From: Allomuricauda sp. M10
Lineage (GTDB): Bacteria > Bacteroidota > Bacteroidia > Flavobacteriales > Flavobacteriaceae
Direction: 5' to 3'
NCBI RefSeq assembly: GCF_020782875.1
Contig: NZ_JAJGBN010000001.1
Location: 434,001-498,000 of the forward strand
Length of the DNA stretch: 64,000 nucleotides
Below the pieces are notes generated by a model. The model did no database searches and was not told the DNA's origin. It saw only the letters and a program-made list of their open reading frames with translations. The position numbers and the translations under genes were made by a program. This document shows, one piece after another, positions 35,176 to 44,919 of the stretch; the first letter of the stretch is position 1, and every line of letters starts with the position of its first letter.

Positions 35176-36474
35176 TTATTGTCCTGCTTTTTCTCTTTCA
35201 AACTTGCCCATATAGCGGTGCCAAAGTTTGGTCTGATGGGTTTCCAGGGATACGTCCCTACCATCAATATATGCTTTGGAAAGTTGGTTGGTGCGCATAT
35301 CAAGTGCGTCGCCTTCAGAGATGAACAAAGTGGCACTCTTGCCAACTTCCAACGTTCCGTATTGATCATCGATACCCAATATTTTAGACGTGTTACTGGT
35401 TAAAAGTTGTAAGGCTTTTTCCTTGTCCAACCCTTGTCCAACAGTCTGGCCGGCATAAAAGGCCATGTTCCTGGCTTGGAAATTGGCAGACTCCTCATTC
35501 TGTAATCCGACCAAAAGACCTGCATCTACCAAAAGCTTTGGCAATTTGTAGGGAAGGTCATAATCGTCATCGTCGTATTCTGGTAGCGCGTGGGTCACTC
35601 CAACCAAAACAGCAACGTTGTTTTCCTTAAGGAAACCGGCAATTTTATTGGCGCGGTATCCACCAACGATCACAATGTGTTTCACGCCAACTTCCTTGGC
35701 CATGTTCACGGCATCGGTCATTTCTTTTTCGCCATCGGCATGGATGTACAAACGCTTGGAACCATCAAAAAGTCCTTCCATGGCTGCAAATGGAAGATTT
35801 TTTTCCTTTTCTGTAGCTTGTCCGTAAGCACTAGAATTCAAGAAGAACATTTTAATGTTGTCCGTTTGGTCTCCGTAGTCCTTGTTGGGTACAAAACCAC
35901 GGTCTTCGCCCATCCACCATCTTCCTCTTCTAAAGAAGTTCGGCCAGTTCATGTGGATGCCATCATCGCTCTTAACGGCTGCATCTTCCCAGTTCCAAGC
36001 ATCAAATTGTACAATGCTGGAAGTTCCAGAAATGGTTCCACCCTGTGGGGTCACCTGTCCCAAAAGCACTCCATTGGGCCTCATGCTCTCAACTACCTTC
36101 GATTCGGCATTGTAGGCAATGATACTCCTTACGTGGGGAATCATGTCACCTATTTCATCTTGGTCGTCACTGGCCCTTACGGCGTCCACTTCCACCAATC
36201 CTAAAGGTTTGGCTGGCGCTATAAACCCAGGATACACGTGTTTTCCCTTGGCATCGATCATGGTTCCAATGGTAGGGGCCATAAGGTCGGCACCAATTGC
36301 GGTGATTTTTCCATCCTTAAAAATGATGGTACAGTTTTCAATGACCTCCCCGTTGCCGATGTGGGCCGTGGCACCAAAAATGGCAACTTGTTCGGTTTGT
36401 GTGGGTGCAGGGGTCTGCTGTGCGTTCAATGAAACCCCAAAAACAATGGCTATGATTAAAAATATCTTTTTCAT
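35176..36474 (-). CDS. secreted amidohydrolase-fold protein, metal site degenerate
   Basis: 432 residues from the ATG at 36474 (upstream in-frame start rejected because it buries the signal peptide MKKIFLIIAIVFGVSLNAQ). It has the amidohydrolase layout: a small beta domain (GNGEVIENCTIIFKDGKITAIG), then GKHVYPGFIAPAKPLG, and later TSNTSKILGIDDQYGTLEVGKSATLFI. The usual HxH after PGFID is replaced by APAKP, and the late aspartate is QNEESAN, so the canonical metal ligands are mostly missing. It follows a longer amidohydrolase in the same unit by 10 bases. It may be a non-catalytic partner. Confidence 0.85.
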   Translation of the reverse strand: MKKIFLIIAIVFGVSLNAQQTPAPTQTEQVAIFGATAHIGNGEVIENCTIIFKDGKITAIGADLMAPTIGTMIDAKGKHVYPGFIAPAKPLGLVEVDAVRASDDQDEIGDMIPHVRSIIAYNAESKVVESMRPNGVLLGQVTPQGGTISGTSSIVQFDAWNWEDAAVKSDDGIHMNWPNFFRRGRWWMGEDRGFVPNKDYGDQTDNIKMFFLNSSAYGQATEKEKNLPFAAMEGLFDGSKRLYIHADGEKEMTDAVNMAKEVGVKHIVIVGGYRANKIAGFLKENNVAVLVGVTHALPEYDDDDYDLPYKLPKLLVDAGLLVGLQNEESANFQARNMAFYAGQTVGQGLDKEKALQLLTSNTSKILGIDDQYGTLEVGKSATLFISEGDALDMRTNQLSKAYIDGRDVSLETHQTKLWHRYMGKFEREKAGQ

Positions 36475-36484
36475 GGTGTATGGT

Positions 36485-39427
36485 TTATAGGGTATCACAA
36501 TCAAATAGTTCTTTTTTGCTTTGGACCGGAGTTCTGGTCTTACCGCCTTTTTTCTTCTCGTTGAGCATCATTCCAATGAGTCGGTTCCTTTCCTTTTTCA
36601 CGGTTTCACGCATCATTTTGTCTTTTTCCAGATCGAAATAAACCGTTCCTTCAATGATCGTTTTCTCTGCTTTTGCATAAACCGATAGTGGATGGTCCGT
36701 CCAAAGGACGATATCGGCATCCTTACCTTCTGCAATACTGCCCACTCGGTCATCCAAGTGCAACAATTTGGCAGGATTAAGGGTTACCATCTTCCAAGCT
36801 TCAATTTCTGAAACGCCACCATATTTAACCGTTTTACCGGCTTCTTGGTTCAATCGTCTCGACATTTCAGCGTCATCACTGTTGATGGCTACGGTTACTC
36901 CCTGGCTGGCCATGATGGCAGCGTTATATGGAATGGCATCGTTTACCTCGTATTTGTAGGCCCACCAATCACTAAAAGTGGAACCTCCTACGCCATGTTT
37001 GGCCATTTTGTCGGCCAATTTGTAGCCTTCCAAGATGTGGGTAAATGTGTTCAATCGGAAGTTGAATTTCTCGGCAACCTTCATCATCATGTTGATTTCA
37101 CTCTGCACATAGGAGTGACAGGTAATGAATCGTTCGCCGTTCAGAATCTCGGCCAAGGTTTCCATTTCCTCATCATATCGGTAAGGCTGTCCACTTTTTT
37201 TCTTGGTATCATATTCCCGGGCTCTTTGGAAGTAATCGGTATACACTTGCTCTACACCCATCCTGGTCTGCGGAAAACGGGAAGTACTGCCCCAGTTGGA
37301 TTGTTTTACGTTTTCACCCAAGGCAAACTTGATGAATTTGGGGGAGTTAGGGAAAATAAGCCCATCGGCATTTTCGCCCCATTTCAATCTTAAAATGGCA
37401 GAACGCCCACCGATCGGGTTGGCGGAACCGTGCAGTAATTGAATGGTGGTAACACCTCCAGCAAGATCACGGTAAATGCCCATATCCTTGGGATCTATTA
37501 CATCCTTCATACGTACCTCGGCGGAAGAATTGTGTCCTCCTTCGTTGATGGCCAAGGCGGCAATATGCGAGTGCTCGTCAATGATTCCGGCTGTCAAATG
37601 CTTACCTGTTGCATCAATAACCGTGGCACCACTGGCTTTAAGATCTTTGCCGACTTTGGCAATTTTACCATTTTTGACCAGTACATCGGTGTTTTCCAAA
37701 ATGCTGTCACCTGTCCAAACAGTAGCATTTTTGAAAAGCATGGTTTCCTGCTTCGGTTTGGTGGTATAGCCATAACCTGCATTAGGATAGGTAAGGGCCA
37801 CCAATTCAGGTTTTTCGGTTTCCTCTGTAGTGGATTTTTCCTCAAATGCCTTGGTTTTGGTCAAGGTTGCCGTGGTCTCATCCCCATTTGGAAGCACTAC
37901 TGTGCCCTTGATGGTTTCCGAACCTAGCATTACATGGGCCACCATTCTGTACGAACCGATGCCATCTTCGGAGAAGGCAAGGTTTAACCAATCGGCATCG
38001 TAAGTGAACTTGGATTCCAAAGCTTCTTCGCCTTTTTTAACGTCGGCTTTAGGTTTATCCACTGAACCAGTCATGGAAACAGCAAAAGTGTTGGCACCAA
38101 CGGAAAGATTGTAGTCGCCACGGATGTCAACAATGTCCATGGATTGGATAATGTTCTTACTCCCCTGTACCCAGTTTTCATATAGGATGGTGTTCTTGTC
38201 AAAGATTTCTCCGGAAGTGATCAAGAAATTGGCCTGACTTCCAGCTTGAAGTGATCCAATCTGTCCTGATTTGCCCAAAATTCCAGCTGGAATGGTGGTC
38301 AACGCTTCAAGAGCAGTTGTTTTGGATAACCCATATTCAATGGCCTTCATCAATTTTTCCTTTAAGTCTGAAGGTGATTTCAGTCCATGAAGGGTAATAG
38401 TGAACTCTACACCATTGTCATCCAATACCTTTGGGTTGGATGGTGCCAAGTTCCAGTGTCTCATATCGCTAAGCGAAATGTACTGTGCCTGATAAGGGTT
38501 GGATACGTCGAACGCATCGGGGAAATTAAGGGGCAAGATCAACTTGGCGTTGGTAGCTTTGATGTCTTCAATGCGCTCATATTCATCGCCACCGGCCAAA
38601 ATAACGTATTGGATTCCGAAAAGGTCACCGATTTTATCGGCACGCAATACATTTCCATTGTCGCCTGCATCAAAAATCTGGGTCAACCCTTTGTTGGCGA
38701 TCAATGCTTCCAAAGAACGGTCTTTGGTATCTACATTGCCCTTGCTGTACCAATCCATATCGTAATACAATTGGCGCATCAAAGCCATGGATCCCATCAA
38801 GGAACTTGGGTAAGATTGCCTTTTGGCCACGCTTTTCGTAAATGAAAAATACTGTGCCGATTTATCGGAAAGGATGCGTTGGGCTTCACTTCCACCATCG
38901 TTTAGGGCTACAAGCATACCAGTACCTCTAGCAATACCGTCTTCAATATGGGCATTTACGGTTCCGAAACCAGCTTTTCTCAGTTCCTCTGCCTTTTTGG
39001 AGTCGTATTTAAAACTGTTGACGGCATTGTTTTCGGGCATGATATGATCGTTCCAGTAAAAGCCTTCCCTTTCTGGCTCATATTGCGCAGAACGGCCGCC
39101 ACCACTATCACGATCCGGTTTTTTCACTCCGAAATCGGAGAAGATGTCCACGAAGGATGGATAGATGGATTTCCCTGCCAAATCCTCCACAACGGCATTT
39201 TTTGGGATGCTTACAGATTTTCCAACCTGCACCACTTTTCCGTTTTGGATCAACAAGGTACCTTTTTCAATTACCTGAGTAGGGGTAATGTAGATCTTGG
39301 CATTGGTAAATGCCGTGTAATTGTTGTTCTTCTTTGCCTTAACACCATCATTTATGGGAAAATAATCTTGTGCAAACAAAGAAACACTGCCCAAGAAGAG
39401 AGACAGCGCCAAGAGTTTAAATTTCAT
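36485..39427 (-). CDS. two-module secreted amidohydrolase family protein
   Basis: 980 residues with a signal peptide (MKFKLLALSLFLGSVSLFAQ). There are two amidohydrolase modules. The first (to about residue 430) has YPSFVDIFSDFG in place of the HxH motif and seems non-catalytic. The second (from about 560) carries AGIIDEHSHIAAL with HxH, FITCHSYVQSE, THILEGYK and AINSDDAEM, a complete metal set for a hydrolase of cyclic or imide substrates. The next gene resembles the first module. The substrate is unknown; the location is periplasm or outside. Confidence 0.88.
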   Translation of the reverse strand: MKFKLLALSLFLGSVSLFAQDYFPINDGVKAKKNNNYTAFTNAKIYITPTQVIEKGTLLIQNGKVVQVGKSVSIPKNAVVEDLAGKSIYPSFVDIFSDFGVKKPDRDSGGGRSAQYEPEREGFYWNDHIMPENNAVNSFKYDSKKAEELRKAGFGTVNAHIEDGIARGTGMLVALNDGGSEAQRILSDKSAQYFSFTKSVAKRQSYPSSLMGSMALMRQLYYDMDWYSKGNVDTKDRSLEALIANKGLTQIFDAGDNGNVLRADKIGDLFGIQYVILAGGDEYERIEDIKATNAKLILPLNFPDAFDVSNPYQAQYISLSDMRHWNLAPSNPKVLDDNGVEFTITLHGLKSPSDLKEKLMKAIEYGLSKTTALEALTTIPAGILGKSGQIGSLQAGSQANFLITSGEIFDKNTILYENWVQGSKNIIQSMDIVDIRGDYNLSVGANTFAVSMTGSVDKPKADVKKGEEALESKFTYDADWLNLAFSEDGIGSYRMVAHVMLGSETIKGTVVLPNGDETTATLTKTKAFEEKSTTEETEKPELVALTYPNAGYGYTTKPKQETMLFKNATVWTGDSILENTDVLVKNGKIAKVGKDLKASGATVIDATGKHLTAGIIDEHSHIAALAINEGGHNSSAEVRMKDVIDPKDMGIYRDLAGGVTTIQLLHGSANPIGGRSAILRLKWGENADGLIFPNSPKFIKFALGENVKQSNWGSTSRFPQTRMGVEQVYTDYFQRAREYDTKKKSGQPYRYDEEMETLAEILNGERFITCHSYVQSEINMMMKVAEKFNFRLNTFTHILEGYKLADKMAKHGVGGSTFSDWWAYKYEVNDAIPYNAAIMASQGVTVAINSDDAEMSRRLNQEAGKTVKYGGVSEIEAWKMVTLNPAKLLHLDDRVGSIAEGKDADIVLWTDHPLSVYAKAEKTIIEGTVYFDLEKDKMMRETVKKERNRLIGMMLNEKKKGGKTRTPVQSKKELFDCDTL

Positions 39428-39486
39428 AAGGTTAATATTGAATTAGTAGGCTTAAATATAACCTAAGTGTATGTACCCCACAAGTT

Positions 39487-40560
39487 TCAAAATGCTGTGT
39501 GGCGGCTATTTTCGTAGTTGATCATAAGCCCGACCACCCCGTTGTAACTTTTGATGCCTTCCTTTTGGTTGTTCACCTTTAAAAAAGTGTTGAATACGGA
39601 TTTGAACATGGGTTCCAAAGGGTTCTCATATTTTTTCCAAAAATCGTTCAATTCCTTAAAATTTTCCCGAACACCAGGATGTAGGGTAGTCAAAATCCGT
39701 TTGTACTGGGTTTCATCCTTGTAAAACAGATCCGCAAGGCAATACCCCAAGGCATGATGGTAGGATGCATATTTGAAATAAACATCATTGCTGTTCGAAG
39801 TAACCAAATAACCGATGAAATTGGTGGCATCCTCAGCGGAATAACCAAGCTGATGGCCCACTTCATGGCCACTGACCATGGGTAATCGGAAAGCGGGGGT
39901 AATCCCATTTACCTGTGCCTCGTTGGTGAAGGGATTGAGGTAACCACCATAACCCATTATGGTTAGGGGTAGACTGTAGATGGATGATTTTAAACTCGGG
40001 TTTTTGTATTCGAATTCCGGAAATTGGTCTTTCAATAAGGTATATGCACCTTCAGTCTTTTGATAGATTTCCCGCTTGGAATAGGGGATGTGGACCGGAG
40101 CCAAACTATCATGGGTTATTTGCTCTTGATATTCATTCGTTTTTTGGGCAACAAATTCTGTAAACCGAACTAATTCTTCCACAGTGTATTGCCGATCAAT
40201 GTTCAGTTTCCAGGTAATGGGTTGGCGATAATAGTTCATGCCCCATAATAGGTGGAAGGCAAAATAGGCGATGGAGAGCACCACAACCACATCTTTTACA
40301 AAGTAAAGGGGCTTGGCATTGATTTTCTTCCATTGTTTGTATAGGTATCTTCCAGCCAAAATGAATAAGGCAGTGTACAAAATATCACCAAAGGAAAAGG
40401 GAAGCCAACCGAACAAGATCCTTAAAAAACGGGAAATATAGAGGTAGATGCCGTTGCTGTAATATTCCTCCACCCAATCGGGATGCCTAGCCAACATACC
40501 CACCAAAAAAATCTGGATCGGAAAAAGGATGACTAGAATCGTTTTGGTCTTTTGTCCCAT
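39487..40560 (-). CDS. DUF3810 membrane metalloprotease-like protein
   Basis: 357 residues from the ATG at 40560 (a TTG three bases upstream is unnecessary). Three membrane segments near the N-terminus precede a soluble domain with the zinc motif GHEVGHQLGYSAED (HEVGH) and NFIGYL, then a helical tail. This is the DUF3810 signature, a putative zinc protease facing the periplasm. Its target is not known. It follows the PPIase terminator, so it is likely a separate unit transcribed leftward. Confidence 0.88.
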   Translation of the reverse strand: MGQKTKTILVILFPIQIFLVGMLARHPDWVEEYYSNGIYLYISRFLRILFGWLPFSFGDILYTALFILAGRYLYKQWKKINAKPLYFVKDVVVVLSIAYFAFHLLWGMNYYRQPITWKLNIDRQYTVEELVRFTEFVAQKTNEYQEQITHDSLAPVHIPYSKREIYQKTEGAYTLLKDQFPEFEYKNPSLKSSIYSLPLTIMGYGGYLNPFTNEAQVNGITPAFRLPMVSGHEVGHQLGYSAEDATNFIGYLVTSNSNDVYFKYASYHHALGYCLADLFYKDETQYKRILTTLHPGVRENFKELNDFWKKYENPLEPMFKSVFNTFLKVNNQKEGIKSYNGVVGLMINYENSRHTAF

Positions 40561-40595
40561 CAATACAAATGAAAGCTTTGAAAAAATGTCGGCAT

Positions 40596-40628
40596 AAAAA
40601 AAGCCGCACGGAAAAGTACGGCTTTTTT
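40596..40628 (-). terminator. intrinsic terminator after the PPIase gene
   Basis: On the minus strand, AAAAAAGCCG pairs with CGGCTTTTTT across a 12-base loop with an inner partial stem, and the T-run continues. It lies 18 bases after the PPIase stop and before the DUF3810 start, marking the end of the nrnA-gldI-PPIase operon. Confidence 0.8.
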
Positions 40629-40645
40629 GTTTTTTATGTGGATGT

Positions 40646-41752
40646 CTATTCTTCTACTCCCACTACTTCCAAATCGAATACCAAAGTAGATCCGCCTGGA
40701 ATGGGTCCGTAATCGTAATCGCCATAACCCAAATGCGGTGGAATGAAGACACGAAGTTTATCCCCCACCTTCATGGTCAACAAGGCTTCCCTGAATCCAG
40801 CTGCCAATTGGGCGTCTGGGCTATATTTCATCGGGAATGGGGCATAACCACCTTGATCTCTTCTTCCTGCGCTGAATTGGTTGAATTGTAGTGCGATTTC
40901 TCCAATGTTACTATCGAACAAATCCCCGTTCATCAACCAACCGGCATAGTTTACCAATGCCATTTGACCAATTTCTGGTTGCACGCCATCACCTTCTTTC
41001 AACTTCAAAATCTTAAGGCCGGAAGGTGTTTCTTGCGCGGTGGCCATCTGCTCGGCGAATTCTGCAACTAGGTCCGACTTCATTTTGATGAATGCCGCAG
41101 AAACTGCTTTTTCCTCTTCAAAATAATCGGCCAAGATCTTTAGGGCATCAAAGTTTTTGGCCTCTTTGCCATTCCTCACAATTTCTACGTGGTTCATGAC
41201 AACATTTGTCATAGGTTTGTCACCAGGTCCTGTTTTAGTATTGGCAATGGAATCCACAACGTCCAAACCTTTTACCACTTCACCAAAAACAGTGTGTTTG
41301 CCATCCAGCCAAGGTGTTTCTTTGTGCGTAATGAAGAATTGGCTGCTGTTGGTTTTTGGGCCACGGTTGGCCATAGAGATCATTCCTTTTTTGGAGTGAC
41401 GAAGGGAATCGTTGATTTCATCCTTGAAAGTATAGCCGATGTTGCCGCTTCCGCTTCCGGTTGGATCGCCACCTTGGATCATAAAATCTTTGATCACGCG
41501 ATGAAAAATAACCCCATCATAGAATTTTTTATTCTTGAACTCCTCATTCAGATATGGATTTGTGCCTTCGGCCAGTGAAACGAAATTGGCAACCGTTACC
41601 GGTGTTTTTTGATACTCCAATTTAATGATGATATCGCCTTGGGTGGTTTGGATATCGGCAAAGATACCGTCGCCCAATTCGGCATACTTGCTGGTTTTGC
41701 ATCCAAGGAATACCGTGGTGATCAGGGTTAGGATATAAAGGGATTTTTTCAT
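40646..41752 (-). CDS. lipoprotein peptidyl-prolyl isomerase, cyclophilin-FKBP fusion
   Basis: 368 residues with a lipobox at the start (TLITTVFLGCKTS; Cys18). Residues about 30-190 are cyclophilin (VIFHRVIKDFMIQGGDP, QFFITHKETPWLDGKHTVFG). Residues about 250-368 are FKBP (MALVNYAGWLMNGDLFDSN, LRVFIPPHLGYGDYDYG, STLVFDLEVVGVEE). Both proline-isomerase folds sit in one exported lipoprotein, so it probably helps fold outer-membrane or secreted proteins. gldI, another FKBP, lies 13 bases upstream. Single-chain cyclophilin-FKBP fusions are uncommon outside this lineage. Confidence 0.92.
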   Translation of the reverse strand: MKKSLYILTLITTVFLGCKTSKYAELGDGIFADIQTTQGDIIIKLEYQKTPVTVANFVSLAEGTNPYLNEEFKNKKFYDGVIFHRVIKDFMIQGGDPTGSGSGNIGYTFKDEINDSLRHSKKGMISMANRGPKTNSSQFFITHKETPWLDGKHTVFGEVVKGLDVVDSIANTKTGPGDKPMTNVVMNHVEIVRNGKEAKNFDALKILADYFEEEKAVSAAFIKMKSDLVAEFAEQMATAQETPSGLKILKLKEGDGVQPEIGQMALVNYAGWLMNGDLFDSNIGEIALQFNQFSAGRRDQGGYAPFPMKYSPDAQLAAGFREALLTMKVGDKLRVFIPPHLGYGDYDYGPIPGGSTLVFDLEVVGVEE

Positions 41753-41765
41753 TGAATTTTAAGAT

Positions 41766-42314
41766 TTAGTTTAAACTGTCTTTGTTTATGATGATGGTGT
41801 GTAATTCCACCGAAGATTTTACCGGGGTCCTGGGGCCAATGGCATTATTGTCGCCTTGGTAACCATACGCTTGTAACGATGGGAAAATGAAAGTGGCCTT
41901 TTCGCTTACCTTGAGCAATTTTACCGCATTTTGCAAACCAGGGAATAATTGTTGTTTGTCCACCACATGAGAAATGGGACCGATGGACTCTGCCGTATAG
42001 ATGGTGTCGTTGTTCAACGTCATTAAATTGTAGGAGAACAAAATCTGATCATTGGTTTTTGGTAGATAAACGGCCGTATCGTTCTTGGTTTCAAAATAAT
42101 ACCAAAAACCATTGGGGCTGGTCTCATACGCGTGAGCCGTATCTTTTTTGATGATTTCTAGGATGGCAGCTTCCTCTTTGGCCAACAATTTTTTATTTCG
42201 CTCAATGGATTCCTTGTAAAAACTACCTGTTTTTACCTCCACAGGTTTTCTGGGTTCCGGTCCACTGCAATTGATGCACAATAGGGCCAACAAAAAAACA
42301 AAAGCAATTCTCAT
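41766..42314 (-). CDS. gldI: gliding motility-associated FKBP-type peptidyl-prolyl isomerase GldI
   Basis: 182 residues with a lipoprotein signal (FLLALLCINCSG, Cys16). The FKBP core is seen in ILFSYNLMTLNNDTIYTAE, QQLFPGLQNAVKLLKVSEKATFIFPSLQAYGYQGD and SVELHTIIINK. GldI is needed for gliding and type IX secretion in Flavobacterium, probably as a periplasmic folding factor; the family is defined by this build and by the neighbouring nrnA and PPIase genes. Its ATG overlaps the nrnA stop by four bases. Confidence 0.88.
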   Translation of the reverse strand: MRIAFVFLLALLCINCSGPEPRKPVEVKTGSFYKESIERNKKLLAKEEAAILEIIKKDTAHAYETSPNGFWYYFETKNDTAVYLPKTNDQILFSYNLMTLNNDTIYTAESIGPISHVVDKQQLFPGLQNAVKLLKVSEKATFIFPSLQAYGYQGDNNAIGPRTPVKSSVELHTIIINKDSLN

Positions 42315-43327
42315 GGGTTCAATTCGCTTTTATAGGATTTCAGGATTTCATTAAAACGGGCCACGGTTTCTTCCATGCTCAATTCACTTCGGCCACCAGC
42401 GGCATTGATATGGCCACCACCTTCAAAATGGTTGCGGGCAAAGTCGTTCACCGAAAAATCACCCGTGGAACGAAGCGATATTTTAATGATTCCCTCTTCC
42501 TTGTTTTCAATAAAGATCAAGGCAAAAATAATCCCTTCCAAGGTAAGTCCGTAGTTCACAAAACCTTCAGTATCCCCTTTATTGTAATCGTAGGCATCCA
42601 ATTCTTCCTGAGTAAGGGTGATGTAGGCTGTGCTGTATTCTTGCAAAATGACCATATTGCTCAGGGCCACTCCCAACAAATGCAATCTGGATGGCGAATT
42701 GGTATCGAAAACCTGACGGTGGATTTCCATGTTTTCCGCGCCTCTGTCAATAAGCTCTGCCACCACACGATGGGTTTTGCTGGAGGTAGACCGGTATTTG
42801 AAAGATCCGGTATCGGTCATGATGCCCGTGTAAAGATTGGTCGCGATATCTTTGGTTATGGTATCGGTTTCTCCCAAAAATCGGATGAAATTATAGACCA
42901 TTTCGCAAGTGGAACTCATGGAAACATCGGAATAAGTAACCACGGCATAATCGTTGGGTTGCTGATGGTGGTCGATCATGATAAAATCGGCCGTGGCAGC
43001 TTTTAAGGCGGTCTCCATTTGCCCAACGCGTGAGAGGTCGTTGAAATCCAACGTGAAGATAACCGTGGCTTCTTCCAACAGTCGCAATGCTTTCGGATTT
43101 TCCCTTTCAAAATTGATGACCGAGTCGTTTTCCGGCATCCATTTCAGGAATTTGGGATAATCATTCGGGGCTATTACATGCGCAGTTTGCCCCATTTCCT
43201 TTAGGAAACCATATAGTGCCAAACAAGAGCCCATGGCATCTCCATCTGGGTTTTTATGGGGAATGATCGCAATTTTTTGAGGTTGGGAAAGTATCGACTT
43301 TACTGTAGTGATGTCCTCTGCATTCAT
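42311..43327 (-). CDS. nrnA: DHH-family bifunctional oligoribonuclease/PAP phosphatase (NrnA-like)
   Basis: 338 residues from the ATG at 43327; the frame extends 14 codons upstream as a weak alternative. Motifs: HKNPDGDAMGSCLALYGFL, LDFNDLSRVG, MIDHHQQPND (DHH) and the DHHA1 motif EGGGHINAAGG. These enzymes degrade very short RNAs and dephosphorylate 3'-phosphoadenosine 5'-phosphate. The gene leads the operon with gldI and the PPIase. Confidence 0.9.
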   Translation of the reverse strand: MNAEDITTVKSILSQPQKIAIIPHKNPDGDAMGSCLALYGFLKEMGQTAHVIAPNDYPKFLKWMPENDSVINFERENPKALRLLEEATVIFTLDFNDLSRVGQMETALKAATADFIMIDHHQQPNDYAVVTYSDVSMSSTCEMVYNFIRFLGETDTITKDIATNLYTGIMTDTGSFKYRSTSSKTHRVVAELIDRGAENMEIHRQVFDTNSPSRLHLLGVALSNMVILQEYSTAYITLTQEELDAYDYNKGDTEGFVNYGLTLEGIIFALIFIENKEEGIIKISLRSTGDFSVNDFARNHFEGGGHINAAGGRSELSMEETVARFNEILKSYKSELNP

Positions 43328-43401
43328 GCGGCCAAATATACAATAATATAACATAGAGCTAACTTGCATAATCCTTATTTTTGAAGACCTAAATTCCGAC
43401 C

Positions 43402-44436
43402 ATGAAACACTTTAGTGTATTGTTCCTTTTGATAGCCCTGACCTTGGGCTGCAAGAAGAAGGAAGAAAAACCAACCGTAATACAAGAAGAAGTGAAGCCG
43501 GATTTCATCGTTGCATTCGGGTCTTGCAACATGCCGCAGGAACCCAATCCTTTTTGGGACGATATTTTGGCAGAACAACCCGATGTATGGATCTGGGGCG
43601 GGGATATTGTCTATGCCGATACCGAAGATATAGATAGGTTACGTTCCATTTATGCCATGCAGGATACGGTATCCGATTATGCCAAATTAAAGACTGAAGT
43701 GCCGATTATCGGTACATGGGACGACCACGATTTTGGGATCAACGATGGTGGTGCCAGCTTTGCAGTGAAAAAGGAAAGTCAACAAGTGTTCCTTGATTTT
43801 ATGGGGGTTCCTCAAGATAGTGAAAGAAGGACACGTGAAGGTGTTTATGCTTCCCATGATTATCAAACTGAGGAAGGAAAGCTTAAAATCATCATTCTTG
43901 ACACGAGATATTTTAGAAGTGATTTGGTGAAGGATGAAGACCCCAATAGACGGTACAAACCTAACATGGCTGATGATGCCACTGTTTTGGGTGATACCCA
44001 GTGGGCGTGGCTGAAAAATGAGTTGACCCATTCCGATGCCGACTTTAACTTGATTATGTCCAGTATCCAATTTTTATCGGGGGAGCATGGTTTTGAATCT
44101 TGGGGCAACTTTCCAAAGGAAGTAGAAAAAATGGAAAATATGATTGTGCAGTCCGGGGCGAAAGGAGTGATTATTTTGTCGGGAGACAGGCACATTTCGG
44201 AATTCTCAAAAACAGATCTTCCGGGATTGGCTTATCCCTTGGTAGATTTTACGAGCAGTGGACTGACCCATTCCTATTTTAGTTATAGCGGGGAACCAAA
44301 CAAATATAGAGTAGGGGATGTGGTTTCTGATAAAAGTTATGGCATCATCAACCTAAATTTTAAGGCCAAAGAAGCCGATATGAAAATTATGGGGGATAAT
44401 GGGGCGGTACTTCAGGAGTTAAAACAAACCTATTAA
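43402..44436 (+). CDS. PhoD-like alkaline phosphatase family lipoprotein
   Basis: 344 residues, lipoprotein signal ([12 protein letters not shown], Cys17). Metallophosphatase motifs: [35 protein letters not shown] and [10 protein letters not shown], which supply the metal ligands. Closest in pattern to PhoD-type alkaline phosphatases/phosphodiesterases acting outside the inner membrane, releasing phosphate from organic esters. It ends 50 bases before ndk. It lies divergent from nrnA, with 74 bases between. Confidence 0.9.
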   Translation: MKHFSVLFLLIALTLGCKKKEEKPTVIQEEVKPDFIVAFGSCNMPQEPNPFWDDILAEQPDVWIWGGDIVYADTEDIDRLRSIYAMQDTVSDYAKLKTEVPIIGTWDDHDFGINDGGASFAVKKESQQVFLDFMGVPQDSERRTREGVYASHDYQTEEGKLKIIILDTRYFRSDLVKDEDPNRRYKPNMADDATVLGDTQWAWLKNELTHSDADFNLIMSSIQFLSGEHGFESWGNFPKEVEKMENMIVQSGAKGVIILSGDRHISEFSKTDLPGLAYPLVDFTSSGLTHSYFSYSGEPNKYRVGDVVSDKSYGIINLNFKAKEADMKIMGDNGAVLQELKQTY

Positions 44437-44439
44437 ACC

Positions 44440-44469
44440 TTGTCCGTTATTCGAAAAACTGTACTTTTG
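44440..44469 (+). promoter_or_regulatory. Bacteroidota-type promoter upstream of ndk
   Basis: TTG at 44440-44442 and TACTTTTG at 44462-44469 are 19 bases apart, the optimal TTG-N19-TAnnTTTG arrangement, and the ndk ATG follows 17 bases later. This is the best complete promoter match I found in the window. Confidence 0.7.
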
Positions 44470-44486
44470 CGCAAAATTTAAAGAAA

Positions 44487-44906
44487 ATGACGGGAAATAG
44501 AACGTTTACCATGATCAAGCCTGATGCCGTTGAAAACGGGTACATCGGTGCGATTTTGGAAAAAATAACGGCTGCTGGGTTCAAGATCGTGGCCATGAAG
44601 TACACACAATTGAGCAGAAGGGATGCCGGGGAATTCTATGCCATCCACAAAGAGCGTCCATTCTTTGGTGAATTGGTCGATTTTATGACCAGAGGCCCCA
44701 TTGTGGCCGCTATTTTGGAAAAAGACAATGCTGTTGATGATTTTCGTGCCTTGATTGGGGCAACCAACCCTGCCGATGCTGCCGAAGGCACCATCCGTAA
44801 GTTGTATGCTGCCAGTATCGGTGAAAATGCCGTCCACGGTTCCGATAGTGATGAAAATGCTGCCATTGAAGGTGCTTTCCACTTTTCTGGAAGGGAAATT
44901 TTCTAA
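44487..44906 (+). CDS. ndk: nucleoside diphosphate kinase
   Basis: 139 residues. Transfers the gamma phosphate of ATP to nucleoside diphosphates through a phosphohistidine. The active histidine is in [13 protein letters not shown], with [15 protein letters not shown] at the start and [15 protein letters not shown] in between. Length and motif are standard. It has its own promoter (44440-44469) and a terminator (44928-44955) that lies inside the convergent GNAT gene. Confidence 0.96.
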   Translation: MTGNRTFTMIKPDAVENGYIGAILEKITAAGFKIVAMKYTQLSRRDAGEFYAIHKERPFFGELVDFMTRGPIVAAILEKDNAVDDFRALIGATNPADAAEGTIRKLYAASIGENAVHGSDSDENAAIEGAFHFSGREIF

Positions 44907-44919
44907 AAGCAATAAAATA

